From Deltaproteobacteria bacterium (GTDB taxonomy: Bacteria; Desulfobacterota; DSM-4660; Desulfatiglandales; HGW-15): DNA of 45,822 nt. The stretch covers positions 1-45,822 of the forward strand of contig JAFGFM010000061.1 of the NCBI GenBank assembly GCA_016931115.1. The letters run 5' to 3'. Positions within the stretch are counted from its first letter, which is position 1. Each line of letters begins with the position of its first letter. Position numbers and translations under genes: made by a program. Below, in pieces: positions 33,287-42,536 of the stretch. The notes below the pieces were generated by a model, which was not told the DNA's origin, did not search any database, and saw nothing but the letters and a program-made list of their open reading frames with translations.

Positions 33287-33655
33287 ATGGGCTCTGAAAA
33301 CAGAAAGTTTACACGCTTTTATTATAGAATGAAGTCTGAATTATCTGTCAACGGCTGTATATACAAGATAGAAGAGTTAATAAATCTCAGTATAGGCGGG
33401 TGTCTGCTTCCTACAAGCATCACCGCAAATACCGGTGACAAATGCCTGCTGAAAATAATGCTCGGAGATAATGACGAGGCCCCTGTTGTTTCGGTAGAGG
33501 GCAAGATAGTAAGGATTGATGATATAACATCTGCTATTGTGTTTACAAAGATAGACCCTGAGAGCCTTGACCATCTGCACAGCATTGCCATGTATAATGC
33601 CTCTGATCCAAAAAAGGTAGAACAGGAGATAAAAAAACATCCCGGGTTGTTTTAG
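33287..33655 (+). CDS. PilZ-domain c-di-GMP-binding protein
   Basis: A 122-residue single PilZ domain with the two binding motifs: RKFTR (RxxxR, residues 6-10) and NLSIGG (D/NxSxxG, about residues 33-38). It should bind cyclic di-GMP. Short stand-alone PilZ proteins act as adaptors in motility, secretion or exopolysaccharide control. The ribosome site GGGAGA precedes the ATG. With the GEMM riboswitch this is the second c-di-GMP receptor in the window. No cyclase or phosphodiesterase of this messenger is nearby. Confidence 0.85.
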   Translation: MGSENRKFTRFYYRMKSELSVNGCIYKIEELINLSIGGCLLPTSITANTGDKCLLKIMLGDNDEAPVVSVEGKIVRIDDITSAIVFTKIDPESLDHLHSIAMYNASDPKKVEQEIKKHPGLF

Positions 33656-33756
33656 CCTGTACTGATTCATTTCCATTTGGTTTAAAAAAGTCATAAAAGC
33701 ATTGGCAAAAAATACAATTTATACCTGATAGCATCAGGCTATGGAGAGTTGCATAA

Positions 33757-34398
33757 ATGATAGTGATTATTGATTATAACGCCGGAAACCTGACCAGTGT
33801 AAAAAGGGCACTTGATTACATTGGTGCGACCTCTTTGATTACATCCGATTTTAAAAAAATCCTTGATGCAGACAGGGTTATATTTCCCGGTGTCGGGGCA
33901 GCAGGAAAGGCCATCAGTGACCTTAAGTCAAACAGGCTCGATCTTGCATTAAAAGAGGTGTTTGAATCAGGTAAACCGGTTCTGGGCATCTGCCTTGGCA
34001 CCCAGATTATTCTTGAATCAAGTCAGGAGAATAATACCCGGTGTCTTTCACTTGTAAAAGGGGATGTACTGAAATTCCCGGATGACCTCAGGGACACCGA
34101 AGGTAGAAAACTAAAGGTGCCTCACATGGGTTGGAACAGTATAAAATTAAAAAGACCCCATCCTCTGTTTGACGGGGTGCCAGAGGACAGTGAGTTCTAT
34201 TTTGTCCATTCATATTATCCTGCGCCTTCATCCCCTGATAATATACTGGGTGAAACCTTATACGGGATCAGGTTCACCTCTGTACTAAGCTCAGGTAATC
34301 TAGTTGCAGTGCAATTCCACCCTGAGAAGAGCGGCAGGCCCGGGCTTAAGATCCTTGAAAATTTTTACAGATGGAGCGGAAAAAAGAATGTTGAGTAA
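33757..34398 (+). CDS. hisH: Imidazole glycerol phosphate synthase, glutaminase subunit
   Basis: A 213-residue class I glutamine amidotransferase with the complete triad Cys79 (GICLGTQ), His188 and Glu190 (QFHPEKSG). It feeds ammonia to HisF in histidine and purine biosynthesis. GGAGAG precedes the ATG. It overlaps hisF by 11 bp, indicating coupled translation. Other his genes are not in the window. A paralogous role in nucleotide-sugar amination is possible for isolated hisHF pairs, but the sequences look like ordinary His enzymes. Confidence 0.93.
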   Translation: MIVIIDYNAGNLTSVKRALDYIGATSLITSDFKKILDADRVIFPGVGAAGKAISDLKSNRLDLALKEVFESGKPVLGICLGTQIILESSQENNTRCLSLVKGDVLKFPDDLRDTEGRKLKVPHMGWNSIKLKRPHPLFDGVPEDSEFYFVHSYYPAPSSPDNILGETLYGIRFTSVLSSGNLVAVQFHPEKSGRPGLKILENFYRWSGKKNVE

Positions 34399-35167
34399 AA
34401 GAATAATCCCATGCCTGGATGTAAAGGATGGAAGACTTACAAAGGGTGTAAAATTCAAGGGTAATGTCGATATAGGTGACCCGGTTGAAACAGCTTACCA
34501 GTACTACCTGCACGGGGCTGATGAAATAGTCTTTTATGATATTACCGCCTCAAGTGAGGGGCGCGATATCATGATAGAGACGGTAAAAAATGTGGCCGAA
34601 AAGATCTTTATACCCTTTTCAGTGGGAGGGGGTATAAAAACAGTTGAAGAGATGAGAAGGGTACTTCTTGCAGGTGCTGAAAAGATCAGCGTGAATTCCG
34701 CTGCGGTGCAGAACCCTGAGATTATCTCACAGGGGGCTGATGCCTTTGGAAGTCAGTGTATCGTACTTGGAATGGATGTCAAAAAGGTGCCTGTCTCAGA
34801 AAAGATCCCCAGCGGATATGAGGTTGTTATAAATGGTGGCAGAAAATACATGGGGATTGATGCTCTTAACTGGGCTAAGAGATGTGAAGGGCTCGGGGCA
34901 GGTGAAATATGTCTTAATTCCATAGATGCAGACGGTACAAAGGAGGGTTATGAGCTTGAATTGAACAGGCTAATATCCTCAAACGTCAATATCCCGGTGA
35001 TCGCCTCTGGCGGGGCAGGCACCCCCGAACATATTTATCAGGTGCTTGATGATGACAGGGCTGATGCAGCGCTAATAGCATCCATGACCCATTTTAATGA
35101 GTATACAATAAAAGAAATAAAGGAATATCTCTCAGGCAGGGGGATAAAGGTCCGTATGAACTGGTGA
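34388..35167 (+). CDS. hisF: Imidazole glycerol phosphate synthase, cyclase subunit
   Basis: A 259-residue TIM barrel with catalytic Asp in [10 protein letters not shown] (Asp11) and in [11 protein letters not shown], and phosphate loops VGGGIKT and [10 protein letters not shown]. It forms IGP and AICAR together with HisH. ATG 34388 is used, since the longer frame from 34304 only translates the end of hisH. The loop carrying [14 protein letters not shown] is typical of the family. Confidence 0.94.
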   Translation: MLSKRIIPCLDVKDGRLTKGVKFKGNVDIGDPVETAYQYYLHGADEIVFYDITASSEGRDIMIETVKNVAEKIFIPFSVGGGIKTVEEMRRVLLAGAEKISVNSAAVQNPEIISQGADAFGSQCIVLGMDVKKVPVSEKIPSGYEVVINGGRKYMGIDALNWAKRCEGLGAGEICLNSIDADGTKEGYELELNRLISSNVNIPVIASGGAGTPEHIYQVLDDDRADAALIASMTHFNEYTIKEIKEYLSGRGIKVRMNW

Positions 35168-35408
35168 GCTGCCCATCAGAGCGGGGGTGTCAGCAAAAGA
35201 ATCCAGACAATAGGCTTAAGGTAATTACAGGCTTAACCTGTATCCGGATTGATCTTTATCTTAAAGGGAAATGAAATTATTTGCATCATCCAGAAAAATA
35301 TGGTAAAAATGCAGTACTTTTTTTAGATTCTCCTGTTTTCCAGATGTATAATTTTAATAGACCGTTCTCATGTGATCCCATTATTACTGCTTTGTAAGGG
35401 AGGGTTTG

Positions 35409-35774
35409 ATGGCCAAGATACTGATAGTTGATGATGAAGAGCATATCCGCTTTCTCTATTCGGAAGAGCTTGCAGAGGCAGGTTATGAAATTACCACTGC
35501 TGACAGCGGGTACATGCTGCTGGAAAAAATAGAGACTGAAAAACCTGACCTTGTTGTACTTGATATCAAAATGGTGGATTATAACGGGCTTGATCTGCTC
35601 CAGGATATACGTAATAAATTTTATGAACTGCCTGTTATACTCTGTACGGCATATGATACATTCAAGGAAGACATGAAATCCATTGCCGCGGATTTTTATG
35701 TGATCAAATCCTTTGATCTTACAGAGCTGAAAAACAAGATAAAATTGGCACTTGAGGCAAATTCAGCCATATAA
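35409..35774 (+). CDS. Single-domain response regulator (CheY-like)
   Basis: A 121-residue receiver with all functional residues: the acidic pair in LIVDDEEH, phosphorylated Asp in VVLDIKM, Thr in LCTAYD and Lys in VIKSFD. It has no output domain and acts by protein contact. GGGAGG precedes ATG 35409. It converges with rlmH across a shared hairpin. The partner kinase is not obvious; the hybrid kinase at 43254 is distant. Confidence 0.92.
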   Translation: MAKILIVDDEEHIRFLYSEELAEAGYEITTADSGYMLLEKIETEKPDLVVLDIKMVDYNGLDLLQDIRNKFYELPVILCTAYDTFKEDMKSIAADFYVIKSFDLTELKNKIKLALEANSAI

Positions 35775-35802
35775 AAGACAGATACTGATCCTGTTCTTTT
35801 AT
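35771..35802. terminator. Bidirectional terminator overlapping both convergent stop codons
   Basis: ATAAAAGACAG (35771-35781) pairs with CTGTTCTTTTAT (35791-35802) with one bulge. The stop codons of the response regulator (35772-35774) and rlmH (35799-35801) are inside the stem. Confidence 0.6.
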
Positions 35803-36272
35803 TTATGGTATTTGTGCCCCTCCAATATTGTAAATGCCCTGTAGATCTGTTCTGTAAGAATCAGTCTGACCATTTCATGGGTAAGGGTCATTTCAGAAAA
35901 AGAAACAGTCTGATTTGCCCTTTTTTTAATGTCTTCTGATAATCCCAGAGGGCCTCCAATAATAAAACAGACCTGCCCCCGGTTTTCATCAGACAACCTC
36001 CTTAGCAGTGAGGCGAAGCCTTCTGAGCTGTATTGCCTTCCCCCTTTATCAAGGGCGATCAGGTAATCACCATGCTCGATCTTTTCAAGTATATTTAAGC
36101 CTTCCCTGCGGATAACCTCTTCATCTGAGATGCCCCTGGTGATTTTTACAGGTTTGACCTCTGTCCATTTATAACTGATAAATCTTTTTATACGCTTAAG
36201 GTACTCCTCTTCCCCTTCCCTGATGTATGACGCCCTTGTCCGGTCCACCATTATAAAATTTAGCCTGATCAT
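35799..36272 (-). CDS. rlmH: 23S rRNA (pseudouridine1915-N3)-methyltransferase
   Basis: A 157-residue SPOUT methyltransferase with the conserved LDKGGRQYSSEGFA, FIIGGPLGL and MTLTHEMVRLILTEQIYRA segments and the terminal HKYHK. It methylates pseudouridine 1915 of 23S rRNA. It starts 2 bp after the phosphatase gene stop, the last member of the thrC-PTPase-rlmH run. Confidence 0.97.
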   Translation of the reverse strand: MIRLNFIMVDRTRASYIREGEEEYLKRIKRFISYKWTEVKPVKITRGISDEEVIRREGLNILEKIEHGDYLIALDKGGRQYSSEGFASLLRRLSDENRGQVCFIIGGPLGLSEDIKKRANQTVSFSEMTLTHEMVRLILTEQIYRAFTILEGHKYHK

Positions 36273-36274
36273 GA

Positions 36275-36736
36275 TTATTCCCCTGGTGTAATTGCCCTGA
36301 CCAGGTTTGATACTGCAAGCGATATCTGTGACTGTACAAGCCTGTAGTGGTAGGGAGACCTGCCATATGGGTCTATTATCTCATCATCAGGATGGTCAGG
36401 GGAGATATACTTGCCCAGCATTTCCATCTTTCCGGCTGATTCAGGCCATGTTTTAATTATATGGTTATAGTGGGGTTTCTCCATGACAAGGATCATATCC
36501 GCCCATTTTATATCTTCGGAGGTTACAAGTTTAGAGGCATGCACGGGCACAGGGATTTTTTTATCTGTGAGAAATTTTACCATTTCAGGATCGGCTGCTG
36601 TACCGGGGTATGCCCCGGTACCGGCAGACGATATTTGAACATCCTTTATGCTGTTTTTGCTGATCTCATCAAGCAGGATCGCCTTTGCCAGAAAGCTTCT
36701 GCTTATGTTACCGGTGCATACAAAGAGGATATTCAT
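36275..36736 (-). CDS. Low-molecular-weight protein-tyrosine-phosphatase family protein
   Basis: A 153-residue LMW-PTP fold with the active-site loop CTGNISRS (Cys7, Arg13) and the general-acid Asp in IIDPYGRS. Such enzymes remove phosphate from tyrosine, or from arginine (YwlE-like); the loop has Ile rather than Thr or Leu after Asn and does not decide. The start codon follows the thrC stop without a gap. A regulatory role is inferred. Confidence 0.88.
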   Translation of the reverse strand: MNILFVCTGNISRSFLAKAILLDEISKNSIKDVQISSAGTGAYPGTAADPEMVKFLTDKKIPVPVHASKLVTSEDIKWADMILVMEKPHYNHIIKTWPESAGKMEMLGKYISPDHPDDEIIDPYGRSPYHYRLVQSQISLAVSNLVRAITPGE

Positions 36737-38239
36737 CTATCTCTTTTCCAGGTCAAGAATTCCGGCAATTTCAGTGCTCATCCTTGTGACAAATTCGTCC
36801 ATCTCTTTTCCTGTTAATGGGTTTCCCGGTGCAGGAAATTTTCCGAGTGTAGAGGGTTTAACGAGCATGGGGAAATTCTTCAGCCGCTGAACAGGTTTCA
36901 CGTTGAATTCAGGCTCAAATGAATCGTTGAAATACTTTTCCTGAAAACTCAGGAATTTTAGCATATGGGCTGTCGAATCAAGGATCCCTGTCTCATCCTT
37001 TTTCACAATCCCCAGCTCCACCGCCCTTTTCATACCGGCCATGGATTCTCCACCCTGGGTGCAGACCACATTACCATTTCTGTTGGCCATGATCATGGAG
37101 TCCATTATCTCCTGCTCTCTCACCTGTACAACAAACACCTTCTTTTCAGGTGCAATGCTATTGTATGCATTTGCCACCTCTATAACCCTTGGCATAGAAA
37201 CAGGATTCCCTATCATGGCGGCCTGTGCAACGCTTGCCTTTACATTTACTGGCCTGAACACGCGTTTATCGGGGTTTCCCTCAAGATAGTATCTGTAGAC
37301 AGGGTCAGCATGTTCTGACTGGACACCTATAATTTTGGGCAGGCTTTTAATAACACCTGCCCTGTAGAATTTTAGAAAACCGCTCATGACAGCCGTTATA
37401 TTGCCTGCATTACCAACAGGAAGAACAATAACCTTATCACCCACCTCATAATCAAAGGCCTGGGCTATCTCATATGAGTATGATTCCTGTCCCAGTATAC
37501 GCCAGCTGTTTTTGGAGTTAAGGAGGGCAACATGATAGTTTTCAGCAAGGGCCTCTACGACCTTCATGCAGTCGTCAAAGACCCCGGGGATCTCCATTAC
37601 CTTTGCGCCGGCACCAAGTGGCTGGGCAAGCTGCTGCGGTGTGACCTTGCCCTGTGGTAAAATAACCGCGGATTTTAAAAATGCACCCATGTAACTTGCG
37701 TAAAGTGCAGCGGCAGCAGATGTGTCCCCTGTTGAGGCACATATGGCAAGGATATTGCCTGCATTATTTTTTGATGCAAAGTAGTTAATATAGCTCATGG
37801 CGCAGGCCATACCCCTGTCCTTAAAGGAGGCGCTGGGGTTAAGGCCGTCATCCTTGAAAAAGAAATCCCGGCCCACAATATCCCTGAGCCGGTTATTTGC
37901 TTTTACCACAGGCGTATGACCTTCTCCGAGGTATACTATTTTATCAAGTGGTATTATGGGTGCTATGAATTCATAAAACCTGAAAATACCTTTAAGGGGC
38001 GGGTCGCAGATCATTGACCTGTAGTCAAATATCCTTCTCCACATCTCCCCGCTTATATCTTTATATCTGTCAAAGGAGGAGTCTTCCAGCATGAGGACTG
38101 TGCCGCAGTCCGGGCAGGTGTAGAGGAGTTCATCTATCCCAAAATGGTTATTGCATCCGAGGCACCTGTATAACATGGTGCCGTTTGGGGTTGGTATAAT
38201 ATATTTTTGTATATCTTCTGGTAACTGGCTAATTTTCAT
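36737..38239 (-). CDS. thrC: Threonine synthase
   Basis: A 500-residue PLP enzyme with the PLP lysine in NPSASFKDRGMA, the phosphate loop PVGNAGN and CASTGDTSAAAALYASYMG. An N-terminal zinc-ribbon-like segment (Cys26, 29, 42, 45) matches the ribbon-bearing ThrC group. It converts O-phosphohomoserine to threonine. It is first of a tight three-gene run on the minus strand. Confidence 0.95.
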   Translation of the reverse strand: MKISQLPEDIQKYIIPTPNGTMLYRCLGCNNHFGIDELLYTCPDCGTVLMLEDSSFDRYKDISGEMWRRIFDYRSMICDPPLKGIFRFYEFIAPIIPLDKIVYLGEGHTPVVKANNRLRDIVGRDFFFKDDGLNPSASFKDRGMACAMSYINYFASKNNAGNILAICASTGDTSAAAALYASYMGAFLKSAVILPQGKVTPQQLAQPLGAGAKVMEIPGVFDDCMKVVEALAENYHVALLNSKNSWRILGQESYSYEIAQAFDYEVGDKVIVLPVGNAGNITAVMSGFLKFYRAGVIKSLPKIIGVQSEHADPVYRYYLEGNPDKRVFRPVNVKASVAQAAMIGNPVSMPRVIEVANAYNSIAPEKKVFVVQVREQEIMDSMIMANRNGNVVCTQGGESMAGMKRAVELGIVKKDETGILDSTAHMLKFLSFQEKYFNDSFEPEFNVKPVQRLKNFPMLVKPSTLGKFPAPGNPLTGKEMDEFVTRMSTEIAGILDLEKR

Positions 38240-38397
38240 TTTTAAATCCTTTTATTGAGATTAAAACGGCATAATAGCCGAAAGGCCTTTTTATTACAAG
38301 GGGTTGATTCTTTTTTAGGATCATAGATATTCCCATTGAAAACAGTAATCACATTGTAGTAATTGATATGTATGTTTTAAATAGAGAAGGGTTTTTG

Positions 38398-38622
38398 ATG
38401 CAGAGCGAATGCAGCCGCCTGAAAGAGATACTTGAGGCGCAGATAGAGATTATAGAACGGCATGTGGATGATCATAAGTGGTTTATGCAGATAGCAGACC
38501 GGAATGAGGCAACGCGTGATTTTATTGAAAAATATGGCTTTATCATGAGAGAGTTTTACTGCTCCAGGGTATGCGAACAGAGGTTTACCTGTGAAATCGC
38601 GCGCCAGTATAACCCGAAATAG
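38398..38622 (+). CDS. Small Cys-containing protein preceding the helicase, unrecognised
   Basis: A 74-residue acidic/basic helical protein: MQSECSRLKEILEAQIEIIE at the start and VCEQRFTCEIARQ near the end, with four cysteines in all (EC, YC, VC, TC). ATG 38398 is preceded by AGAAGG at a proper distance; the ATG at 38368 is less likely. It lies 22 bp before the nuclease-helicase gene and is probably co-transcribed. Function is unknown. The Cys pair YCSRVCEQRFTC could bind metal. Confidence 0.6.
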   Translation: MQSECSRLKEILEAQIEIIERHVDDHKWFMQIADRNEATRDFIEKYGFIMREFYCSRVCEQRFTCEIARQYNPK

Positions 38623-38644
38623 CAGGTTATAAGGGGGCCTTCAA

Positions 38645-40990
38645 TTGAAAAAAAGGATAGCTGTTTCAGTCAGGAATCTTGTTGAAGACTCCTTCAGGGG
38701 AGGAGATCTCTCCTTTGATACATTCTCCCAGATCAACCCGGTTGATGCAATACGCGCCCACCAGAAGATACAGAAATCAAGGCCTGTCGAATATACAGGT
38801 GAAGTACAGGTAAAAAGAGAATTTGAAACAGAGACTCATGTCCTTGAGGTAACAGGCCGTATGGACGGCATATTTCGCTACGCTGACAGGGTAATAATAG
38901 AAGAGATAAAGACCACCACAAGGGCACTTGACTATTATGAGGAGTTTACCAATCCTACCCACTGGGCCCAATTAAAGGTATATTGCTACATATGGCTCAT
39001 GCAGGAAGGGCTTAAAGAGATATCAGGCCAGCTCACCTATTGCCACCTTGATTCAGGGAAGCAAAAAGAGATCATTAATGTTTTTAACAGAGATGATCTG
39101 GAGAAATTCTTTCTTGAGATGGCCTCCCGCTACCTGAAGCGGATAACCGATCTTGAAAGATGGTGGGAGATTAGGGACAGTTCAATAAAGGCGCTTGAAT
39201 TTCCATTTGAGAATTACCGCCCGGGCCAGAGAGAGATGGCTGTTGAGGTCTACAGGACGATCCTTCAGAAAAGGGAGATACTGATTCAGGCGGCTACCGG
39301 CATAGGAAAGACCATGTCAACCCTGTTCCCTGCAATAAAGGCGATTGCCGAAGGCCTTTCAACAAAGATCTTTTTCCTGACAGCAAGAACCACAGGAAAG
39401 GATTCTGCTGGGGCAGCTATTAATGAGATGAGGAAAAAGGGATTAAGGATCAAGACCCTTGTGATAACAGCAAAGGATAAGATATGCTTTAAGCCTGATG
39501 CTGCATGCTCTCCGGATGAGTGCGAATATGCAAAGGGATATTTTGACCGGGTTGATGAAGCGGAGGAGAGGTTTTTTCATGAGGACAGTTTTACCGGGGA
39601 TGTTATTGCAAGGATAGCAGAAGAACACATGGTATGCCCCTTTGAATTCAGCCTTGGACTGTCGCTCATGGCAGATGTCATTATATGCGATTATAATTAT
39701 GTATTTGATCCGAGGGTCTATTTGAGAAGGTTTTTTCTCGAAGAGGAAAATGATTTTATCCTTCTTGTGGATGAGGCACATAATCTGGTAGACAGGTCAC
39801 GGGAGATGTTTTCTGCTGAGATATTTAAACAGAGCTTGCTTGATACAAGAAAGGAGTTAAACAGGGAGGAGCTGCCAGCTATATATAAAAAAATAGGGGG
39901 CATAAATACAGCCCTGAATAAACTAAAGAAAAGGTGCGATGAAAATGGGAAAAACATAATTGTGGAGACTGATGCACCTGTTTCTCTTATACCTTCCATA
40001 AGGGGTTTTATAAAGGAGTGTGAAGAGTGGTTTGCACTCAATATGAAATCAGCTTCAAAGGATGCTGTTCTTGATCTTTATTTTAGGATAAGGACATTTG
40101 CGCGTATCCTGGAGGAATATGATGACGCCTACAGGAGCATATTTGAGGTTACAGGTAAGGATTTCAGGGTAAAGCTCTTCTGTATTGACCCTTCAAAGAG
40201 GCTTGAGAGGACATTCAGCAAAAACAGGGCTGCTGTATTTTTTTCCGCCACCATGTCTCCTCCAGGCTATTTTAAAAGGCTCTTCGGCTGTGCGGCGGAC
40301 ACAAGAAACCTGGAGATAGCATCGCCTTTTCCTTCTGAAAACCTCTGCCTTATTATTTACAGCGGTATTTCAACCCTGTTCAAAAACAGGGAAACCACAA
40401 AGGCAAATGCTGCTGCCCTGATTAACCCTGTTATTGATACTCGAAAGGGCAATTATCTCCTCTTTTTCCCATCCTATGCCTACATGCAGATGATCATTTC
40501 ACTTTTTGAGGCTGAAGATAAGGATTTTGAGATTATCACCCAGAACCAGGGCATGACAGGAGAGGAGCGGGATAATTATCTGAGCCGGTTTTCAGTCAGT
40601 AATGAAAATACCCTTGTAGGTTTTGCTGTTATGGGGGGAATATTTGGGGAGGGTATTGATCTGGTCGGAGAAAGACTTTCAGGGGCTGTTATTTATGGGG
40701 TCGGGCTACCGGGTATCTCCCCAGAAAGGGATATTATAAGGGACTATTTCAATGAGACCGATCAGGCAGGGTTTGAATATGCATACCTTTACCCCGGTAT
40801 AAACAGGGTGTTACAGGCAGCAGGCAGGGTGATACGCTCTGAAGCAGACAAGGGGGTAGTGATCCTTGTGGATGACAGGTACAGGGGGCCCAGATACAAA
40901 TCCCTTTTCCCTGTGAACTGGAAACCTGTAACAGTAAAAACAAAGGAAGAGGTTGAAAGGGTGCTTGAAAGATTCTGGGCAGGGGAATGA
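38645..40990 (+). CDS. Fused RecB-like nuclease and XPD/DinG-type Fe-S DNA helicase
   Basis: A 781-residue protein. Residues 60-115 form a PD-(D/E)xK core: Asp74 (GRMDGIF), Glu87/Lys89 (EEIK) and the QxxxY helix (Gln109, Tyr113). From about 190 it is an SF2 XPD/DinG helicase with Walker A ATGIGKT (217-223), DEAH (376-379) and RVIRSEADKG late. Four cysteines of the Fe-S domain lie between: Cys281, 288, 293 and 331. It likely acts in DNA repair or recombination. TTG 38645 is a strong start, with AGGGGG upstream. Nuclease and helicase in one chain resemble the lhr-like or DinG-associated proteins of anaerobes. Confidence 0.9.
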   Translation: MKKRIAVSVRNLVEDSFRGGDLSFDTFSQINPVDAIRAHQKIQKSRPVEYTGEVQVKREFETETHVLEVTGRMDGIFRYADRVIIEEIKTTTRALDYYEEFTNPTHWAQLKVYCYIWLMQEGLKEISGQLTYCHLDSGKQKEIINVFNRDDLEKFFLEMASRYLKRITDLERWWEIRDSSIKALEFPFENYRPGQREMAVEVYRTILQKREILIQAATGIGKTMSTLFPAIKAIAEGLSTKIFFLTARTTGKDSAGAAINEMRKKGLRIKTLVITAKDKICFKPDAACSPDECEYAKGYFDRVDEAEERFFHEDSFTGDVIARIAEEHMVCPFEFSLGLSLMADVIICDYNYVFDPRVYLRRFFLEEENDFILLVDEAHNLVDRSREMFSAEIFKQSLLDTRKELNREELPAIYKKIGGINTALNKLKKRCDENGKNIIVETDAPVSLIPSIRGFIKECEEWFALNMKSASKDAVLDLYFRIRTFARILEEYDDAYRSIFEVTGKDFRVKLFCIDPSKRLERTFSKNRAAVFFSATMSPPGYFKRLFGCAADTRNLEIASPFPSENLCLIIYSGISTLFKNRETTKANAAALINPVIDTRKGNYLLFFPSYAYMQMIISLFEAEDKDFEIITQNQGMTGEERDNYLSRFSVSNENTLVGFAVMGGIFGEGIDLVGERLSGAVIYGVGLPGISPERDIIRDYFNETDQAGFEYAYLYPGINRVLQAAGRVIRSEADKGVVILVDDRYRGPRYKSLFPVNWKPVTVKTKEEVERVLERFWAGE

Positions 40991-41131
40991 TTAATAAATG
41001 CATTAATTGATTATTACACAGCCTGTCAGGCTGCGCTGTTATTAAAAAAAAAATAAGATCAATCGGGCGAAATAAGATTGACTTTCCTTTTAGATATCCT
41101 TATCAATTTATAAACTTCAGGAGGTCCTTCC

Positions 41132-41632
41132 ATGACAGAGATGAGAATCACAAAATACCCAGAAGAGTTTAAAAAAACAGCCGAGGAGCTTGCCGCAGCA
41201 TATGGCCCTGAATTCCATGGATGTGCGCAGGTTGTTGCAGGCACACTTATGGAGATCTTGGGCATTGTAAATGACCAGGTTTTAATGGCAGCCTCATTAT
41301 TTGCCGGAGGTTCAAAACGATGTCTGACCTGTGGTGCAATATCCGGTGGACTGATTGTTCTTGGCATGAAATATGGATCGTGTAAACATGATGATGGCAC
41401 TGAGCCAGAGGAGCCGGTTGACCCTGCAATGGAACTTATAGACCGTTTTATTAATGAATACCATACAACCAGCTGTTGTGAACTTACCGGTTTTGATTTC
41501 CGGGACCCTGCCCAGTTTCAATCATTTAAAGATTCACCCGAAGCAAGGCAAAAATGCACTGAAAAGATGAGCCGGGTGTGCGGATGGGTTGCTGAAATTA
41601 TCAGCAGGAGAGACAACCAAATCAGTTCGTGA
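41132..41632 (+). CDS. C_GCAxxG_C_C family protein
   Basis: A 166-residue protein of the C_GCAxxG_C_C family (PF09719): GCAQVV, FAGGSKRCLTCGAISGG, YGSCKHDD, TTSCCELTGFD, KCTEKMSRVCGW. The spaced cysteines suggest a metal or Fe-S ligand set. The function is not known; the family is common in anaerobes and often near redox enzymes. AGGAGG precedes the ATG. Confidence 0.88.
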   Translation: MTEMRITKYPEEFKKTAEELAAAYGPEFHGCAQVVAGTLMEILGIVNDQVLMAASLFAGGSKRCLTCGAISGGLIVLGMKYGSCKHDDGTEPEEPVDPAMELIDRFINEYHTTSCCELTGFDFRDPAQFQSFKDSPEARQKCTEKMSRVCGWVAEIISRRDNQISS

Positions 41633-41737
41633 TTACCTGTCCGCCTCTGGCGGGGCAGGGCTGGCAAAAATGAAGTGAGTTCAATATACCGGTTTCGTAA
41701 TGCAGAATAATTATGAAATAAAACAAGGAGGGTAAAA

Positions 41738-42505
41738 ATGGGCCGTGTTAAAGGTAAAACAGCCCTTATCACAGGCGCTGCAAGCGGACTTGGTGAAGCG
41801 AGCGCACTATTACTTGCACAAGAGGGCGCAGCTATTGTTGTGGCAGACATTAATGAGAGCAAGGGGCAGGGCGTAGTAGATAAAATAGTCAGGGATGGTG
41901 GAAAGGCCCTTTTTGTAAGGCTCGATGTCTCAAAAGAAGATGAATGGGAGGATGCAATAGCAAAAACCATTGCAGAGTTTAAAAAACTGGATGTCCTTGT
42001 TAATAATGCAGGGATCCAATATGTGAAGGAGCTTGAGGATACCCCGCTTGAAGATTGGCGAAGGTTAATGAGTGTCTGCCTGGACGGTGTCTTTCTGGGT
42101 ACGAAATACGCCATCAGGGCCATGAAAAAGAGCGGGGGCGGGTCAATTATAAATATCTCCTCTGTTGTAGGCATAGTAGGCACAGTTGACAGCACCAGTG
42201 CATATTGTGCAGCAAAAGGGGGTGTCAGGGCCTTTACCAAGGCAGCGGCCTTAGAGTGTTCAAAGGCAGGGCGTAACTATAATATCCGTGTTAACTCAGT
42301 CCATCCAGGTGCCATGGAAACGCCAATGATAGCCGGCATGCTGAAGGACCAGGTTATCAGGGAAACGGTGGAAAAGGCCCATCCGATCGGCACCCTTGGA
42401 AAACCGATCGACATTGCCTATGGTGTCCTGTATCTCGCTTCTGACGAGTCCAGAATGGTCACAGGCGCAGAGATGGTTATTGATGGGGGCTGGATTGCGT
42501 GGTAG
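41738..42505 (+). CDS. Short-chain dehydrogenase/reductase
   Basis: A 255-residue classical SDR: cofactor motif TGAASGLG, the NNAG motif, and catalytic Ser (NISSVVG) with YCAAK (Tyr/Lys). Asp in VVADINE favours NAD(H) over NADP(H). Most such enzymes oxidise a secondary alcohol or reduce a ketone. GGAGGG precedes the ATG. The substrate is unknown. A Tat-exported DUF3795 gene starts 31 bp after its stop. Confidence 0.9.
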   Translation: MGRVKGKTALITGAASGLGEASALLLAQEGAAIVVADINESKGQGVVDKIVRDGGKALFVRLDVSKEDEWEDAIAKTIAEFKKLDVLVNNAGIQYVKELEDTPLEDWRRLMSVCLDGVFLGTKYAIRAMKKSGGGSIINISSVVGIVGTVDSTSAYCAAKGGVRAFTKAAALECSKAGRNYNIRVNSVHPGAMETPMIAGMLKDQVIRETVEKAHPIGTLGKPIDIAYGVLYLASDESRMVTGAEMVIDGGWIAW

Positions 42506-42536
42506 AATAAATATTCATAAAAGAGAGGGGGTAAAT

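Noticed and set aside
34304-34387. N-terminal extension of hisF
   Set aside because: It only translates hisH in another frame; the family starts at [11 protein letters not shown] (34388).
41636-41670. CCGCCTCTGGCGG hairpin after the C_GCAxxG_C_C gene
   Set aside because: A 5-bp stem without a T-tract; too weak to list as a terminator.
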